Assembly: GCF_047607725.1 (NCBI RefSeq)
Contig: NZ_JBLKSS010000019.1
Span: 1-15,604, forward strand
Length of the DNA: 15,604 nt
DNA from: JBLKSS01 sp047607725
GTDB lineage: Bacteria > Pseudomonadota > Gammaproteobacteria > Enterobacterales > Enterobacteriaceae
Reading direction: 5' to 3'
Of this stretch, positions 1 to 7,152 are shown in pieces. Position 1 is the first letter of the stretch; the number at the start of each line of letters is the position of its first letter. The notes beneath the pieces are model-generated. The model was not told the DNA's origin, did not search any database, and saw only the letters and a list, made by a program, of their open reading frames with translations. A program made the position numbers and the translations under genes.

Positions 1-2
1 GT

Positions 3-125
3 TGCAAACTGAACGGCGTGGAGCCGGAAGCGTATCTGCGCCATGTGCTGGCGATTATCGCGGATCATCCCATCAACAAAATCAAAGAGCTCCTGCCGTG
101 GAACCTCACCATCCCTGCTGAATAA
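3..125 (+). pseudogene. tnpC: IS66-family transposase (TnpC), C-terminal end only
   Basis: The frame starting at base 3 is open into the window and ends at a TAA at 123-125. It carries the terminal motif of IS66 TnpC proteins, including NGVEPEAYLRHVL followed by IADHPINKIKELLPWNL. In the family this is the C-terminal IS66_C region, after the DDE catalytic core; the core itself would lie left of the window. About 30 bp downstream comes an IS66-type terminal inverted repeat (ends at 155), so this is the right end of an element whose left part is not visible. I cannot tell whether the complete element outside the window is intact. The family call is strong. Confidence 0.85.
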
Positions 126-135
126 CTGTCAATAC

Positions 136-155
136 GGCGCGGGGCGTACGCTTAC
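136..155 (-). repeat. Right terminal inverted repeat of the IS66 element
   Basis: Read on the minus strand the terminus begins GTAAGCGTACGCCCC, the usual GTAAGCG start of IS66-family ends. It lies just after the transposase stop, and transporter coding sequence starts directly after base 155, which fixes the insertion boundary. The inner limit of the repeat is a guess because the left end is outside the window. It shares GTAAGCG and a nearby C-run with the ends of the 338-bp elements at 3497 and 10001, but not the rest. Confidence 0.65.
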
Positions 156-499
156 CCTTGCAGCGCCTCATCGCCGCGGAGCTCTGGCTCTCCTTTCTTT
201 ACGCCGGCTACAACGCCGCCATGGTAGTCACGCTGACGGAAATCATGCCCGCCGAGGTGCGCGCCACCGGTTTTTCCATGGCCTACAGTTTAGCGACAGC
301 GATCTTTGGCGGCTTTACCCCCGCCATCGCGAGTGTGCTTATCCATCAAAGCGGCGACAATACACTACCTGGCGTTTGGCTATCGCTGGCGGGCTTGCTG
401 GGGTTAATGGCCGCGCTACTGTTGCCAAAATTATACCCGGCCGGCGCCATGAAAACGGCCTATTCATCACCGGTGATAAGAACCCTGCGCCAGAAGTAA
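156..499 (+). pseudogene. MFS transporter (citrate/tricarballylate symporter type), C-terminal fragment cut by IS66
   Basis: The open frame of about 113 residues holds the last membrane part of a metabolite:H+ symporter of the major facilitator superfamily. Visible are a segment LWLSFLYAGYNAAMVVTLTE, the MPAEVRATGFSMAYSLATA stretch typical of the CitA/TcuC/KgtP/ProP group, the FGGFTPAIASVL segment, and a last hydrophobic helix (LSLAGLLGLMAALLL). Full-length members have about 430 residues and 12 helices, so only the final quarter is here. The frame begins exactly at the IS66 terminus, so the gene was interrupted by the insertion; the 5' part should lie beyond the other end of the element if no deletion took place. 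The substrate is not decided by this fragment. No function is expected. Confidence 0.75.
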
Positions 500-591
500 T
501 ATATACCTGAAACGCGAATAAGCCGCGCGTGAAAGGTTCGATAATCAACCATTCTAGTGACAAATTAACTAGATTACGGAACGTGATTATT

Positions 592-621
592 TTAAGCGCC
601 ACGCGAAAAAATAGATATAAT
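592..621 (+). promoter_or_regulatory. Putative sigma70 promoter of a small transcript
   Basis: A perfect -10 hexamer TATAAT lies at 616-621, preceded 18 bp upstream by TTAAGC (592-597), a partial match to TTGACA. Transcription would start near 628 and run to the terminator at 768-799, giving a transcript of about 170 nt. Confidence 0.45.
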
Positions 622-730
622 ACAATCCACCGCGGGATTAAATTCCCTTTCTACATTAATGGAACCTTTTACCACTCAGTTGTTTACAGCGGGTCGTGAA
701 TTAAACTATACTGCTGTCTCTATATGTTAT

Positions 731-756
731 AAATCAAACGCATTTAGCGTTTATTT
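731..756 (+). other. Stem-loop inside the candidate small transcript
   Basis: AAACGC (736-741) and GCGTTT (747-752) pair around a 5-nt loop, and the flanking AAAT and ATTT extend the stem past one bulged C. It lies 11 bases before the terminator stem. Confidence 0.5.
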
Positions 757-767
757 GGAAACTTTTT

Positions 768-799
768 AGCCGCTCACCGTTTACGGCGCGGCTTTTTTC
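768..799 (+). terminator. Rho-independent terminator
   Basis: AGCCGC pairs with GCGGCT as the outer stem, with a further CCG/CGG inner stem around a TTTA loop, followed by a T-run (TTTTTTCTT). This is a strong intrinsic terminator for a plus-strand transcript. Confidence 0.75.
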
Positions 800-960
800 T
801 TAGCTTGCGAGTAATAATAATTTCAGACTCACCATAATAGAGCGTTGAGTATCGGCTATCTCAGTATTATAAATCATTATTCAGCAAAGCTAATCAATTA
901 CGCTTGGCAAAATGCACACCCCCTCCCCATTACGACAAATGGAATAAGGTAAACACCTTA

Positions 961-1438
961 TTAAACTAATTTCATAAAATATTCCGTATGCAGGCGCTGC
1001 AGTTCTTTTTCAGTTAGTCCAGTGCTAATTTTTAATTAGCGTGCGATCAACGCCGCAGGCCAGCAGATGGGTGGCGATGCTAAGCGTGGCCTGCCTGCGC
1101 CCTTCTTTTTTACCTTCCAGCCTGCCCTTGTCCATCCCCTCGAGCATCCCTTTGCGCATGCCTTCCATCAAACCTTCCAATCTGCCTTTTTTCATGCTCT
1201 GTAATTCGAGATAATGCGCAATATTCATCGATTCCTCACTGTCCTTATGGTTAATTTTGAGGCTAATTAATAGCGGCTCCCCAAGCACGTGATGACGTCT
1301 CTTCCCTGGGTCATCACGGACCAGCAGGATATTAATTTTCAGCCGCTTGAGTCTAACAAAAGGGGCTATGACGGGAATATGGTAGCGCTTATTACATTTA
1401 TTACATGAAAAACATGTGATCCATTTTTTATTTATCAT
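961..1438 (-). pseudogene. Rpn/YhgA-like recombination-promoting nuclease, C-terminal relic with frameshift
   Basis: The C-terminal half has the charged repeat typical of the Rpn (YhgA, 'transposase_31') family: NIAHYLELQSMKKGRLEGLM, then MRKGMLEGMDKGRLEGKKEG, then the short helix ATLSIATHLLACGVDRTLIK. The family normally ends in a TGLTEEEL-type motif. Here the main frame stops at 1025, but a shift by one base in the A-run near 1037 restores ISTGLTEKELQRLHTEYF and a stop at 961. The first 65 or so residues do not resemble the family's PD-(D/E)XK nuclease domain apart from a weak 'RDDPGKRRHH' stretch, so the catalytic part is deleted. An SD-like AAGGTAA precedes the ATG at 1438, but the product would be a tail without a nuclease. 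Confidence 0.65.
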
Positions 1439-1833
1439 TTACCTTGTGCTTTACCTCACACGAAAGCCATGTCATTAAATGCCATTGAATAAAGTGCTGG
1501 TTTTCAGCTTATTCCTCCGGTATGCCGGATCCCCCGCGTTGGGCCGTGCCCGCGCTGCGCTATCGGCCGCCTTGCTTGGAGCCCGGCGCGCCCAGACGCA
1601 CCGCCCCGTTGACCGTTCGCCGAGGGTGAACGGACTCGCGTCACCGTTACCCTGTAGAGACGGTCGGCGGCCTTCGCCAGGATCGTAGCATGACGCAATC
1701 CACGCTCGCGTTTTGCTCCGGCATGGTTTTGCTATAGAAATAATAATTTTTTCTACAATAATGTAGATGCTCTACGTTTCATCCTCTTTTTGCGTTATCG
1801 TTTACTCCATCGGAATAGTTACCAGGGGGTAAA
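1439..1833. other. Intergenic region with no recognised gene
   Basis: The left part (about 1500-1690) is GC-rich and open in several frames, but the translations are low-complexity Arg/Ala/Pro/Gly mixtures without recognisable domains, so I do not call a gene. The right part (1700-1833) is AT-rich and should hold the promoter of the acetyltransferase gene, including a small dyad at 1752-1767. Confidence 0.5.
1752..1767. promoter_or_regulatory. Dyad symmetry upstream of the acetyltransferase gene
   Basis: TCTACA - ATAA - TGTAGA is a perfect 6-bp inverted repeat with a 4-bp centre, about 65 bp before the GTG start. It could be an operator or a small hairpin. No regulator is identified. Confidence 0.25.
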
Positions 1834-2374
1834 GTGACGCATTCGGCTATTCTCATCAGCGATGCCCAAGAGGCGGATTTACTCGCCATTCGTGATATCT
1901 ATGCCTGGCATGTGCAACACGGTATCGCCAGTTTCGAGACCGAGCCTCCGTCCTTGAACGATATGATGGCCCGCCATACGGCGGTTATGGCGCAGGGTCT
2001 TCCCTGGCTGGTGGCCCGGCAGGACGGTGAATTGCTGGGTTATTGTTATCTTTCCCCTTATCGTCCCCGTTACGCCTATCGTTTCACCATTGAGGATTCC
2101 GTGTACATCCATCCGGCTAAGGCCGGACGCGGGCTCGGTTCGCTGCTGTTGCGCGAGGCCATCGCCAGGGCGGAAAAAGGAGGCTGGTGCCAAATGCTGG
2201 CGGTTATCGGCAATGCGGAAAATCACGCTTCGTTTCGTTTGCATCAAAAGCTCGGCTTTCACTTTGATAGGCAAGCTTCAAGCGGTAGGCTATAAACATG
2301 GCCGGTGGGTGGATACCCTGTTGATGCAGCGCAGCTTGGGGGAAGGCCAGCAAACACCGCCCCACGATGGGTAA
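1834..2374 (+). pseudogene. GNAT N-acetyltransferase (phosphinothricin/methionine sulfoximine type) with late frameshift
   Basis: The start is GTG at 1834, with an AGGGGG ribosome binding site 4-5 nt upstream. The first 140 residues match the Pat/MnaT (YncA) group: DLLAIRDIYAWHVQHGIASF, ARQDGELLGYCYLSPYRPR, YRFTIEDSVYIHP, and the acetyl-CoA loop AGRGLGSLLL, followed by NAENHASFRLHQKLGF. The frame then ends early at 2295. Removing one T from the TTT near 2261 joins it to HLIGKLQAVGYKHGRWVDTL and a stop at 2374, which is the normal family C-terminus (about 180 residues). The lost strand forms part of the substrate site, so the product is probably inactive. The family acetylates the amino group of glutamate analogues such as phosphinothricin and methionine sulfoximine. 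Confidence 0.85.
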
Positions 2375-2455
2375 AACCGCGGTGAATTACGCGCCGCCCG
2401 CGGCAGGGAGGGCGCCAGGCCCCTTCGTCGCTGCATGTCAGCCCGCAGGTCCCGC

Positions 2456-3496
2456 TTACGCTTGGAAGCCGCCAGAGCCCCGGCGCCGACCTAGACAGGC
2501 TTGCCGCGAAGCGCACGCGAGCCCGCCGTCGGCGCGCAGGCGCTTTGAGATCTCGAACAGCAAATCGCTTTTGGTGGATGCCACGATGCGCGGACTGCTG
2601 ACAAAACCGGTAACGCTCAATACGATACCCGACGGCGTCAGCTGACTGAAGGTCACCGACGGCGCGGGCGCGCTTTACACCTCCTCATGTTCGCGGTAAG
2701 CCTCCAGCAGCAGCGTGCGGACTTTCTCAGGGTCGATGTCCAGCGGGAACGTCAGCGCGATCGTGGCCACGCCTTGCGCGTTGCCCATAGTGGCATTGCG
2801 CACGTTCTGGGAAATCAGTTGGGAATTGGGCACGATTACCGTCGAGCGGTCGCCGAGCTGGATTTCGGTGGCACGCACGTTGATGCGGCGAATATCGCCC
2901 TCAATGCCGCTGATACTGATCAGATCGCCGACTTTTACCGGGCGCTCCGTCAGTAGGATCAGACCGGAAATGAAATTCTTCACGATCTCCTGTAGGCCGA
3001 AACCGATCCCCACCGACAGCGCGCTGACGATCCAGGCCAGATTGTTCCACTGAATGCCGAGAATGGACAGCGCCAGCAGGATCACCAGTACATAGCCCAC
3101 GTTGCTAAACAGCGTTACCAGCGAGGAACGCATTCCCGGTTCCATCATGGTTTTCGGCAGGAAATCTTTTTCCAGCCAGCGTCTGGCCGAGCACAGGACA
3201 TAGAGCGCGATAGCCAAAAAGATGAGGGCGTTGAGTACATGGGCGGGGACGATATTCAGCTTTTCAAGCCCTTTGCCGCCCCAGACTTCGAGCACCTTAT
3301 GCAGCAACGCCAACGGCGTGGTGGAGCCGAAATTGCCGTTGATCAGGGCCACGGCGCCGAACACAATCAGCAGCGTTTTACCGATAGCCGCGAGCAAGAT
3401 GGCCACCTGGGACAAATGGCGGTCATCGAGGTTGAACATATGTTTAATGCGCAGGCCCAGCGGCGTATTCGGCGCGAACAGACCGTCGCATAAATC
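2456..3496 (-). pseudogene. MscS-family mechanosensitive channel, 5' truncated and with premature stop
   Basis: Read on the minus strand, the frame enters from the 338-bp element at 3496 (DGLFAPNTPLGLRIKH before the ATG at 3439). Two membrane segments (AILLAAIGKTLLIVFGAVAL; VLNALIFLAIALYVL) are followed by the MscS core: VGYVLVILLALSILGI, the pore helix SALSVGIGFGLQEIVKNFIS, then LILLTERPVKVGDLISISGI and the beta domain with IVPNSQLISQNVRNATMG. A TAA at 2675-2677 ends the frame after YREHEEV, yet the same frame continues as PSVTFSQLTPSGIVLSVTGF and STKSDLLFEISKRLRA, so a single nonsense mutation cut off the end of the vestibule domain. The last 25 residues before 2456 look out of frame. The large N-terminal domain of such proteins (about 750 residues, YbiO or DUF3772 type) is lost at the element. 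Confidence 0.85.
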
Positions 3497-3834
3497 GTAA
3501 GCGCCCCGTGGAGGACGTCTTGAATTATTGGTGGGTTTGTTGTATGAGACAGTAAACCTACGTTACACGCTTATGCTCATTGCATTTTAACATTGTATTG
3601 ATTTTAATAACTTTTATTTCCATCCCGGTTTGAGTGATATGAAATTAGTGGTTCTGATGTTTGTGATAGTGTCCATTAAAATTTAAGTGGACACTATCAT
3701 CGCCGGATTATCCATGATCTGACAGCCGTCCCTTATAGGATGCGGGTTCACTAGGCATCGTAGTGGAACATATTCTTACCGGGCCGTACAACAAATCCAC
3801 CAATAATTCAAGACGTCCTCCACGGGGCGCTTAC
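3497..3834 (+). mobile_element. 338-bp MITE-like element, copy 1
   Basis: The ends are inverted repeats starting GTAAGCGCCCCGTGGAGGAC and extending about 50 bp, with two mismatches in this copy. The second copy at 10001-10338 has the same length, the same orientation and only six substitutions. There is no open frame of note, so it is a non-autonomous element. The GTAAGCG ends point to mobilisation by an IS66-family transposase. An internal palindrome lies at 3664-3699. The flanks are CATAAATC on the left and GGATAATC on the right, so there is no clean 8-bp target duplication. The minus-strand genes on both sides are each cut exactly at the element, which suggests it marks a recombination or deletion joint. 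Confidence 0.85.
3664..3699. repeat. Internal palindrome of MITE-like copy 1
   Basis: TGATAGTGTCCA (3664-3675) and TGGACACTATCA (3688-3699) are perfect 12-bp inverted arms around a 12-bp AT-rich centre. The arms resemble abutted transposon ends or a strong hairpin. Copy 2 has the same structure with one C-to-T change in the right arm that leaves a G-T wobble pair. Confidence 0.75.
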
Positions 3835-3962
3835 GGATAATCCACCTGGGGCAGCGCCGAGGTGGAAAGCATTTTGTAGGCGAAAAGCCCTGAAATCAGC
3901 ACCGCAATCATCAATAAAATAGTGGCGACCGTGCGCTCGATAAAAAGTCTGGAAGGGTTCAT
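3835..3962 (-). pseudogene. mdtB: RND efflux pump inner-membrane subunit (MdtB-like), N-terminal fragment
   Basis: The ATG at 3960-3962 begins MNPSRLFIERTVATILLMIA, then VLISGLFAYKMLSTSALPQVDYP. This is the first transmembrane helix and the start of the porter domain of RND transporters; 'MNPSRLFI-RPVAT' and 'SALPxVDYPTI' are hallmarks of MdtB/MuxB proteins (about 1040 residues). After about 43 residues the sequence runs into the repeat element, whose terminal GTAA supplies a TAA stop. The start overlaps the presumed end of mdtA as ATGA, the usual order for an mdtAB operon. Only about 4% of the gene remains here, so no pump can be made from it. Confidence 0.8.
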
Positions 3963-5358
3963 TGCGCGGCGCCGTCGTGACCGCCGGTCGTCGAGGCGCG
4001 CTGCTGGTGTGGCGGCTGGTGACGCCTTCCGCCTTGCCGTTATCGCCCGTGGTACCCTTCGCCGCGCCATGACCGCCGGTCGTGCCGTCAGTTGACTCTG
4101 CGCTGCCGTTACTGCCCGTGGCGCCGCTGTCCGTTGTGCCGGTGCTGCTCTTGACGCGGGTCGCACTACCGGGCGCGCCGGTATCGTTGTCGCTGACGAT
4201 CGTCACTTTCGCGCCGTTGCTCAACCGGTCAATGCCTTCTGTGACCACCCGTTCGCCCGGCGATACGCCGTTCAGAACGGCCTGCAGCACAGTGCCGAAG
4301 CTCGGTCCCGCTTTGACCTGACGGCGTTCAACGCTGTTATCCTGCTTGATGACATACACGAAATCCCCGTCGCTGCTCAGCTGCAAGGCCTGGGCGGGGA
4401 TAACCGTCGCGCCCGCCAGTACATTCGTTTGCAAACGCACATTCACAGATTGATTGGGATAGAGTTTCTCATCGTGATTGGCAAACATGGCTTTAAGCTT
4501 GATGCTGCCGGTCTCGCTGTCGATTTCGTTGCTGATAAAGTTCAGCTCTCCCTGCGCCAGCTCGGTCGTGCCATCCTGATCCAGCGCGGTGGCGGGCAAG
4601 GTTTGACCGTGATGGTAAAGCCTGCAGTAGCGAGGGTAAATTGGCTTGCGGCCCGCTGAAAGTGACGGCGATAGGTTGGGTCTGGGTAATGGTCACTATG
4701 CCGGTGGTGTCGCTGCTATGCACCATATTGCCGGGATCCACCAGCCGCAGCCCGACTCGGCCGCTGACCGGCGCGGTGATCCGCGCATATTCCAGATCCA
4801 ATTTCGCGGCGTCAATCTGCGCCTGATAGGATTTGATTGCCCCGGCGTACTGGCCTACGGTGGCGGTCTGGGTTTCCAAATCCTGACGCGACAGGGAATC
4901 TTGTGCATAGAGTTTTTGATAACGCGCCAGCGTCAGCTGCGCGCTCTTCAGCAGCGCCTGGTTTTGCGCCAGGTCGCCCTGATATTGCTCCAGGCTGGCC
5001 TGATAGCTGCGTGGGTCGATCTGCGCCAGTAACTGCCCCTGCTCAACCTTTTGTCCTTCGGTAAAATAGACTTTAAGCAGTTGGCCATCCACTCGACTGG
5101 TTACGGTAACGCTGGCGTTCGCCACCACCGTTCCCAAGGCCGATAAGGTGACCGGAACATCCGCCTGCTTGGCGACACCGCTGTGTACCGCCGTCGGGCC
5201 ACCCATGCCCATTCTCATGCCGCCCGACCGGCCGGAGCCGCGCCACTGCCGCTGCGGTGAGCGAAGAGATAATAACCGAGGCCGGCAATCAACAACAGTA
5301 CAAAAACCACTACTAAAACATTACGCCACTTAATCGTCTGCTTTGAATATCTCCTCAT
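3959..5358 (-). pseudogene. mdtA: RND efflux periplasmic adaptor (MdtA-like), multiply frameshifted
   Basis: The N-terminus (ATG at 5358) is MRRYSKQTIKWRNVLVVVF followed by LLLIAGLGYYLF, a membrane anchor. A frameshift near 5220 leads to GMGGPTAVHSGVAKQADVPV, then the lipoyl-like half motif SRVDGQLLKVYFTEGQKVEQ, a coiled-coil hairpin, and ITAPVSGRVGLRLVDPGN. A second shift near 4610-4627 leads to LPATALDQDGTTELAQGELN, ISNEIDSETGSIKLKAMF, VIPAQALQL and VVTEGIDRLSNGAKVTIV. The tail is an unusual Gly/Ser/Thr/Asp-rich stretch. A third shift within the tail would bring the frame to GGHDGAAQ and a TGA at 3959-3961 that overlaps the mdtB start. MdtA bridges the RND pump to an outer-membrane channel. 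The end point is less certain than the identity. Confidence 0.85.
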
Positions 5359-6158
5359 GGGATGGGGCTGGCTAGTTTCGGTTAAAATCGTGTTATCTTA
5401 ACAGATTAAAGTAATTCGGATGCTTATTCTGTAAGCGTTTCGTCAAAAAGCGTTTCATTTGCCGTATCGAGCGCGCCGCCGCGTAACGTGGTGCCAGGAT
5501 GTGTCGCACGTAGGGATTTCGGCCTTCTCGACGCGTCATAAAAAGATAAATATTATGCTGCGCCCGTTTACGTGCGCTAATGTCAGTCAGCCCGCGTTAA
5601 ACCGCCGGCGCATGTCAAGTATAGCGGCTTGAGGCATAATGGTCAGACACGGCGGCACGCGTCCGCGCGATACGCTGAGGGTGCCGAGATATGGGTCCAT
5701 TGCTTCTCGCCCGCCGTGGGTTAGGACCCTGAGGACGGCCTAGATCGCCGCAGGGCACGTCGAAGGCGAACCCGCCGACGCGCAGGTCGCCGTAGTAAGG
5801 ATGAAATTAATTATTTAAAATATGATATATTAGTTTTATAAACTATGTATGTTATAATTATNATCAGCTTTAATTTCACTATTTCTTCACAGGCCTGCCG
5901 GGTTAATCACTTCTTTAGTGCTCAATTTTCCGTCGATTTATAGCTTCGTATGTTTATCTTTGGTTTAAGTTAATACTATAACCTCTAATAATTACATGAG
6001 GGTTAATTTGTTAAACCCCAAGATAAATAATCATTATTTTTAGCGGCGAATTAAGGATTGCATTGAAGAATGATGCATTTGCCATGAGCTACTCTAGACA
6101 CTATTCTGTGATGAAATAATGAAATGGAAGTTTATCGGGCAACAGGAGATATTAAAGG
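5359..6158. other. Long intergenic region between divergent mdtA and hilA
   Basis: About 800 bp without a supported gene. 5359-5460 should carry the mdtA promoter, but no convincing -35/-10 pair was seen. 5461-5800 is GC-rich with many stops; one minus-strand stretch near 5745-5800 reads YYGDLRVGGFAFDVPCGDL and may be a gene relic I cannot identify. 5800-6120 is strongly AT-rich (runs such as TTAATTATTTAAAATATG) and holds the only ambiguous base (N at 5862). The AT-rich block directly precedes hilA and would be a natural H-NS target, as upstream of SPI-1 hilA. Confidence 0.5.
6144..6148 (+). promoter_or_regulatory. Ribosome binding site of hilA
   Basis: AGGAG lies 10 nt before the ATG at 6159. 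No alternative in-frame ATG lies closer to the DNA-binding domain, so this start is chosen. Confidence 0.45.
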
Positions 6159-7040
6159 ATGGATATAGCTCTGAAAAAAAATCAGGCGTCTTGCGCATGT
6201 ACGCCTTTAGCGCCCATCGGCCCGGCTGGCGGAGGCAAAAATGGTCTGCCGCCCGTACAGTACGCTTTTGGCGATTTTCTGCTGAACTCCTCTCGTGTGT
6301 TGTTTCATAAAGACAAACGGCTCAGCATCTCCCCCAAGGAACTGGGGGTGCTGAGTTTATTGCTGGAATCCGCCGGCGAACTGGTGACCAAGGCGCAAAT
6401 TATTCATGAAGTCTGGTACGGCGGCAATGTCGGCGAAGAATCGCTGACGCGCTGTATCTACGTACTCCGGCGTATCCTACAAGAGGAGAAGGATCACCGC
6501 TATATCGATACGGTTTACGGTAAAGGCTACCGGTTTACGCTGCCGGTCACGCGCATCTTGCCCGCCCGACCCGGTATGCCGGCGCGCTGCGTGCTGGCGG
6601 TTTTTCCCTTCCGGCTGGCCGGTGATATCGACACCGTCGGTCTGCAGGATGCCATCGTACAGCAGCTGGCGCCCTGCTCGCCGCTGGGATTGCATGTGTT
6701 GCCGACCTCGCTGACCATGAACTGTCGCACCACTGACGCCACGCTGCAATTACTGGATAAAATCCGGCCGGACTATTACCTCACCGGTTACGAGCTAAAC
6801 CTCGGCGGCGCGCCCTCGCTGCGTATTGAGCTCATGCGCGCCGAGGATCATCTGGTGCTGCTGCGTGAACGGGTGGCCAAAGCCCATTTGGGGGGGGGGG
6901 GGAGCTTTCTACGCACGCTGAAGCCTCTGATTTTGGGCGCGTTGCCCGGTATGAAAGCGATGGGACTGGCGGCGGGGAAAACGGCGGAGGGGGAGACTGG
7001 CCGGTCAACCATGCCGGGTCAGGACGAAAGAAAAAAATGA
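6159..7040 (+). pseudogene. hilA: HilA-type SPI-1 transcriptional activator, truncated (N-terminal half)
   Basis: Residues 34-130 form an OmpR/CadC-type winged-helix domain: YAFGDFLLN, SISPKELGVLSLLLESAGEL, EESLTRCIYVLRRILQEEKD, HRYIDTVYGKGYRF. Residues 144-267 follow Salmonella HilA closely, with GLHVLPTSLTMNCR and LLDKIRPDYYLTGYEL as landmarks. HilA has about 550 residues with a TPR-containing C-terminal half; here the frame ends after 293 and the last 25 residues are unlike HilA. No TPR-like continuation is seen in any frame downstream, so the C-terminal half is deleted. A run of 13 G (6890-6902) codes for four glycines that family members lack, and homology resumes in frame after it (SFLRTLKPLILGALPGM). 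HilA activates SPI-1 apparatus genes and invF; this shortened form may still bind DNA. Confidence 0.85.
6890..6902 (+). repeat. Homopolymeric run of 13 G inside hilA
   Basis: Thirteen consecutive G bases lie within the coding frame. With this length the frame is kept across the run. One base more or less would end the protein early, so it is an indel hot spot and also a place where sequencing error is likely. Confidence 0.9.
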
Positions 7041-7139
7041 GCCGAACGTGACGGCCGGTGCATTGTAAAGCGCGTCGACGGCGGCGGGCCCAGTAAGGCA
7101 CCTGCGCGTCGGCGCATTATTTCGTGGCGTATCCTAAGT

Positions 7140-7152
7140 CCCGATAATCGGG
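7140..7152. promoter_or_regulatory. Perfect dyad between hilA and invF
   Basis: CCCGAT-A-ATCGGG is a 13-bp palindrome with a single central base, about 150 bp before the invF start. The centre is too short for a hairpin, so a protein binding site is more likely. The 261-bp gap around it contains no gene, and I did not find a convincing HilA box pair in it. Confidence 0.3.

Larger units (their letters stand above)
628..799 (+). ncRNA. Candidate small RNA or small-protein mRNA (not recognised)
   Basis: A unit made of a TATAAT promoter, about 170 transcribed bases and a rho-independent terminator stands alone between two relic genes. It folds into two consecutive stem-loops: 731-756 (AAACGC / GCGTTT arms extended by AAAT / ATTT, with one bulged C) and the terminator stem at 768-799. 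It also contains an ATG frame of 36 codons (659-769, beginning MEPFTTQLF) whose TAG stop touches the terminator. I compared it from memory with common enterobacterial small RNAs (RyhB, RprA, SdsR, CyaR, SgrS, DsrA) and saw no match. It could be an unknown sRNA, a leader, or a short protein gene; no strong ribosome binding site is visible before the ATG. Confidence 0.35.
500..960. other. Gene-free stretch apart from a candidate small transcript
   Basis: This 461-bp AT-rich region between the transporter relic and the nuclease relic has no long reading frame with recognisable homology. It holds a sigma70-like promoter, a 36-codon frame, a stem-loop and a good rho-independent terminator (separate entries). 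From about 800 to 960 I see only AT-rich sequence without a clear signal. Confidence 0.6.

Noticed and set aside
1479..1698. Overlapping frames on both strands in the GC-rich stretch before the acetyltransferase gene
   Set aside because: The translations are Arg/Ala/Pro/Gly-rich with no domain, no good ribosome binding site and equal openness on both strands, as expected by chance in GC-rich DNA.
3222..3500. Plus-strand frames opposite the MscS-like gene
   Set aside because: They are antisense shadows; the minus strand has clear MscS homology over the same bases.
3497..3834. The 338-bp element as a full insertion sequence
   Set aside because: There is no transposase frame in either copy, so it is treated as a non-autonomous element.
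5461..5800. Possible gene relic on the minus strand (YYGDLRVGGFAFDVPCGDL)
   Set aside because: Only about 20 residues read like protein, no family came to mind, and stops surround it; mentioned only as intergenic content.
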